The notes under the pieces are model-generated. The model saw only the letters and a list, made by a program, of their open reading frames with translations, searched no databases and was not told the origin of the DNA. Position numbers and translations under genes: made by a program. Source: Eremomyces bilateralis CBS 781.70 (lineage: Eukaryota > Ascomycota > Dothideomycetes > Eremomycetales > Eremomycetaceae). Taken from it: 59,272 bases of DNA. The stretch is taken from contig NW_022985072.1 of NCBI RefSeq assembly GCF_010015585.1, positions 293,869-353,140 on the forward strand, written 5' to 3'. Positions 55,794-59,272 of the stretch are shown here, one piece after another; the first letter of the stretch is position 1, and every line of letters starts with the position of its first letter.

Positions 55794-57489
55794 GTTAAGG
55801 TTGGGGTGGTGATTAATGTCGGAGGGTCCTAACTGATCTTGTACCAACTCAACTTAACTATAAAGAATTTATGAATATCAGCTTAATTAACCGCGACCGT
55901 CTTTACTGTGCTGATACGATGGATCTTACCTTCGTCCAATATAAAATATTGCAAATATTGCGGATTACGGATTACCAAGGCTGGTTTTCTTAGGGGCAAT
56001 TTTCCGTTTTCCTAACCCTAATGCTTTCTAGATATGTAGCTGCAATCCGCGAGAGCGGAAGTAGTGGTTCCCAGCTGTGAACAACAATTGAGGACAAAAA
56101 TAGGGCTAAAGCCGGCAATCCGCCGTAGCGCTAGCGTGGTTTTCTAAAAGAGAGCTGAGGTTTTCCCTACGGGGGATTTTGTCTATAGAAGCGATACAGC
56201 CTGCATGGACTAGAGAAGATTGTATCACTAGATAGGACTGTATCAGGCGCTAAATAGACGAAATAATATATGTAGATGCATTTATCATCCAAAGTCTCAT
56301 TTAAATAGTGCTCCATACTTCATAGTGATCTGAATTTAGTTTGAATGCTCAGGGGTGCTCAGGCGGAGATTGGTATGACTGAAGAAGCACACGGCGCCTC
56401 GCAAAAGGACGTCACCAATCCGATTCAGAGCCCGTCGAAAACCTATCATTTCTCAAGTCTGAATACATCCTCGTATCCAGTGACAACATTTAATCAGCGG
56501 AAGAAACCATTGAGGAGTGAGATAGGAGGGGTTCCGCACTGCCCCCACTGAGTTTAGTGGTACCCCTATAGATGGGAAGCCGATGGTATGTAGTTTCTCT
56601 AGACATTCAGGGCATGTGAAGAAGTTAAGAATGTTATATCAAAGTTCCGGAATGCAGCACCTGATCCACACAAACGTACAGGTGAATGGTCATGTTGTGG
56701 TCAAATTCACTCCATTGACATATGAATTGTGATATTCTCTTCTTCTTTCACCTACCTCTCCCACTAACTTCTTTTGTCCACAGCAAATAAATCCACTCAT
56801 CATCTCTCTGGGCGGACATCCATAACTCCCAATCATGATGCTTGGATTCATTTTCCCAATACTCATGTGCATCAACTCCACCCTCGAAACTCAAGACACT
56901 GGCACGGCGAGAACTGAAAGGAAAAAGGAAGGAAGAAGGCTACAAAACAGAATGGGAGCCAGAGACTTGGACCAGGTACAATGGTGGAGTAAGTAGCAGC
57001 AATTTCTCGACACTGGATTTCAGTAACGGTGTTTAAAGGGCAGCTTTATGAAATATGTCAGAGCATCCCATGATGAAATGTTGGGGTAAACAAAGTTGAA
57101 TGGAACAACCTCATTCACCTTTCCTATTATATGCCTACTGATGTATAAATGTACTCTTCCTTGAAGGCGAGTCCGACTTCAGTTTCTGTTTGTTCCCAAA
57201 GATGGGATATCACTGGATGTATGTGGTACATTCTCAGCATTGGTTTATGTGTTGGTCTGGCAGGTGTTACCAGACCTTCCTAACACTACTGTATGAGTAA
57301 TTATATGAAGCTTGCAACTGGATCCATGTTCTTGATTTCTATTTCTCCTTCTTAGATGCTGATATTTGAGTTCCCTTGTGCAACATCCCCCTTCAAACCT
57401 CTGGCTGACCCCTGACACACTCTAACTTGAAACGTACAAGGACAGCCTGCATTTGCCCTTAAAATTCATCATGAGTTCTCTCCCTAGCC
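55794..57489. other. AT-richer gene-poor region, ~1.7 kb
   Basis: Base composition shifts to AT-rich after 55800. Several short motifs recur (GCGGATTACGGATTACC near 55960; TGCAATCCGC / GGCAATCCGC at 56041 and 56115 as its partial inverse), which hints at an eroded repeat. Open frames are under 70 codons and unrecognised. No gene is called. Confidence 0.45.
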
Positions 57490-58520
57490 TAGCGTCAACA
57501 CTCTTTAACGTAAGACTGAACGGGGTGGAGGCGGAACTGAATCGACTGAAGAATGCTGCCAAACAAAGTGAGAACTGATGAACTCATATCGTAACTCCAT
57601 TGCGAAACTAACGAATAAGATGAGAAAAACCGGGCCAAGAATCAGGAAGTACACAAAGTCTATTGCCTGGAACGGCTTGCTCAATATGTCTACGACTGCA
57701 CCCGCTTTGTGATAGGTCCATGGGAAAATAGTGGACACGCTGGAAAGTACTGGTTCTTAATTCTTTGTCTACCATCTTGATACCGATTGGTATCTGGCTT
57801 TCCAAAAACTCAATGGAATTTCCTCCCTTCCGTCCGGATTCAAAACCAAATTTGATAACCTCAAAAATTAGCCCAACTTCTTCTTGGGAAACCATATTGA
57901 AGATCATGTGGAAGGACTACATATGCTCTTCCCCACTTGGTATCCGATTGACATCCTCGGCGAAGGCGAGCTCAAGCATCCTCTTTCCCGAGTGCCGCCT
58001 GCAAAGCCGCTTCTGTTGATACATAGACTGAAGCACTGCGGAAAACCGTATGCCACTGTGAATGCCTCTGCTAGCTCAGGGGTCCACATGTCTTATGGCG
58101 CCCACAATATAGCAATGGATAACTAGGAGGGCGAAAAGGCATGATCCGAAGAGATAGAAATCTTCCTCAAAGTTGAATCTTGAGATATTGGTTTGGTGTG
58201 ATTGACTGGCTTGGGATACCATACTGAGATGGGGATTCTCGCATGAGTTATTCGTTGAAAGGATGCCAAGAACTCCTTTGATGGGCCAAAGTATATGGAT
58301 ATTGAAAGCAAACGACTCTTGACAAAGGTCCATATTAGGAATTGAAATAAATCAAGTGCGATTGACAACTCCCAACTCACTATTTGCAGTGGGATACGTA
58401 ATTGGCTTCCGTTTTTTGCAACTCCAGAAACTCTCAGAGCACAGCCTCTTTCCGGGACTTGGCGTAAGCTACTATATACATACGTATCGATTCTTAGTGA
58501 TCGGTATGCCACGGTATCGT
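57490..58520 (-). pseudogene. Possible eroded minus-strand coding sequence, family unknown
   Basis: Three minus-strand frames (roughly 58512-58123, 58333-58076 and 57907-57608) carry natural-looking protein text. One has a hydrophobic segment (LFGSCLFALLVIHCYIVGAI) and another a smooth charged stretch (SQEEVGLIFEVIKFGFESGR). A last frame near 57738-57505 has another hydrophobic span (YFLILGPVFLILFVSFAMEL). They cannot be linked with confidence by splice sites, and stops interrupt each. This may be a decayed membrane-protein gene or coincidence. No family could be named. Confidence 0.25.
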
Positions 58521-58653
58521 TTCAGCACCTACATCTTTGCAAAATGGGTGCCCTATCGATCATGAACATCACATGGCAATACCAACGAGAAAAAAAAGTA
58601 TATGCATTAACCGCTAAATGGGGTATCTCTTATCGAATCACTGTCAACTGCCT

Positions 58654-59272
58654 TCATCTTACGAGTTTGCGTATAAATTTTCTCACGACTGACCGACGTT
58701 CTCTCATTGCATCCTTCTTATCTACCATCTCGGCCGCCTCCGCTTCCTCTGTCCGTCTCATGTCGTCTGCGAACTCTCCTGTCAAAAAGTTAGTCGATAT
58801 CATTCCATCCTGATCATTAGAGAGTACCTTTCGGATGATCAAGAGATAATAGTTGACCCTCAAGCCGCTGGCATTGGTCAGAGGATGGCCCAAGACGAAC
58901 CTGATAGCCAGCAAGAGCACGCGTATACATCGTTTTAGCCTTATGTACCTCCCCTTTGGCTGCAAAGAGATCGCCGAGATTCCATATAGTGTCAAGGGCT
59001 GGTCGGTATCTCGGAAGGGTCTCAGCGTCCAGTGTCTCCTCGAATCCTTGCAGCGCTCGCATGTACATCTCTTCTGATTCCTTTAGGTTCCCTTGGTCAG
59101 AGTAGAGGAGACCCAGGTTGTTGACCGTGTCGAGCGTCGAAGTGTGCTTCGGTCCAAGTACCTCCTCGTATCCTTGCAGCGCCCGCATGTACATTTCTTC
59201 TGCCTCCTTTAGCTTCCCTTGGTCAGAGTAGAGGAGACCCAGGTTGTTGACCGTGTCGAGCGTCGAAGTGTG
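58654..59272 (-). CDS. C-terminal TPR region of a probable NLR/STAND or kinesin-light-chain-like protein (cut by window edge)
   Basis: The frame is open from the right edge to 58828. A 49 nt intron (58827-58779; AAAG|GTACTC donor, GACTAAC branch, TTGACAG acceptor) then leads to a final exon 58778-58654, ending in an Arg/Lys-rich tail (RRSVVRKFIRKLVR). The visible ~190 residues contain tandem 42-residue TPRs of the kinesin-light-chain type (LGLLYSDQGNLKESEEMYMR, then LGPKHTSTLDTVNN). In moulds this repeat usually forms the sensor end of NB-ARC/NACHT proteins with N-terminal effector domains such as nucleoside phosphorylase-like or patatin-like. The upstream domains are outside the window, so the class is inferred. 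Confidence 0.8.
59041..59272 (-). repeat. 126 bp tandem TPR-coding repeat, nearly identical units
   Basis: Sequence repeats with a 126 bp (42 codon) period. The 59 bp at 59088-59146 and 59214-59272 are identical, and adjacent parts differ at only a few positions. The array continues off the right edge. Synonymous sites are conserved too, so the units have been duplicated or homogenised recently. Confidence 0.9.

Noticed and set aside
56842-57036. bZIP-like fragment (ERKKEGRRLQNRMGARD)
   Set aside because: It is a very short frame with no leucine zipper or flanking exons; the resemblance is likely chance.

Overview
This window reads as nuclear DNA of a filamentous ascomycete (Pezizomycotina). 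Most genes carry short introns of about 47-70 nt with GT...AG ends and CTAAC/CTGAC-type branch sites. Spacing is loose, and several gene families are typical of moulds: a HapX-type iron regulator, a DUR3-type urea transporter, a Pth11-like/rhodopsin-domain membrane protein, an AA8 cytochrome, a hybrid histidine kinase and an NLR-type TPR tail. Family content and the TACGGAGTAC-flanked fold-back elements fit Eurotiomycetes best, but that placement is inference. No rRNA, convincing tRNA, CRISPR array, retroelement or virus-derived element was recognised.

Layout. 1-8.4 kb is accessory-looking. It holds the N-terminal part of a pogo/Fot1-type transposase cut by the left edge, a secreted GMC oxidoreductase (2.2-4.2 kb), and a 4.3 kb gene-poor stretch with a ~285 bp fold-back MITE. 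8.4-14.4 kb has a rhodopsin-domain membrane protein, a secreted AA8 (cellobiose-dehydrogenase-type) cytochrome, a tiny DUF4748-like protein built from micro-exons, a small conserved hypothetical and a 68 bp palindromic mini-element. 14.7-20.6 kb carries a divergent nuclear pair: an ING-family PHD protein and a coilin-like protein with both ends of the coilin architecture. 22-29 kb has two transporters in tandem (concentrative nucleoside transporter, urea/Na+ symporter). 29.6-35.3 kb holds an MDR reductase, a Maf nucleotide pyrophosphatase and a two-TM hypothetical.

35.7-45.5 kb is regulatory/housekeeping. It has a HapX-like bZIP with a candidate SreA site in its promoter and an N-gap in its coding region, a low-confidence spliced gene, then histone-chaperone WD40 HAT2/RbAp48 and exoribonuclease XRN1 facing away from each other across a promoter with two MluI boxes and three CACGTG boxes. 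46.4-55.8 kb has a very large PAS hybrid histidine kinase, a 2OG-Fe(II) oxygenase and a large low-complexity protein with WG-rich repeats. 55.8-59.3 kb is AT-richer and gene-poor, with broken-looking open frames, and ends in the C-terminal TPR exons of a probable NLR running off the right edge.

Functional threads: chromatin/RNA (ING, HAT2, XRN1, coilin), nitrogen/purine uptake (CNT, DUR3), iron and redox (HapX, AA8 cytochrome, GMC, 2OG oxygenase) and signalling (histidine kinase, rhodopsin-domain protein, NLR). I found no tight biosynthetic cluster and no clearly new multi-gene system. The most worthwhile leads are the fungal coilin, the near-identical TPR units at the right edge, the AA8-only cytochrome, the fold-back elements and the HapX promoter site. 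Exon coordinates were derived by hand from splice signals and reading frames.
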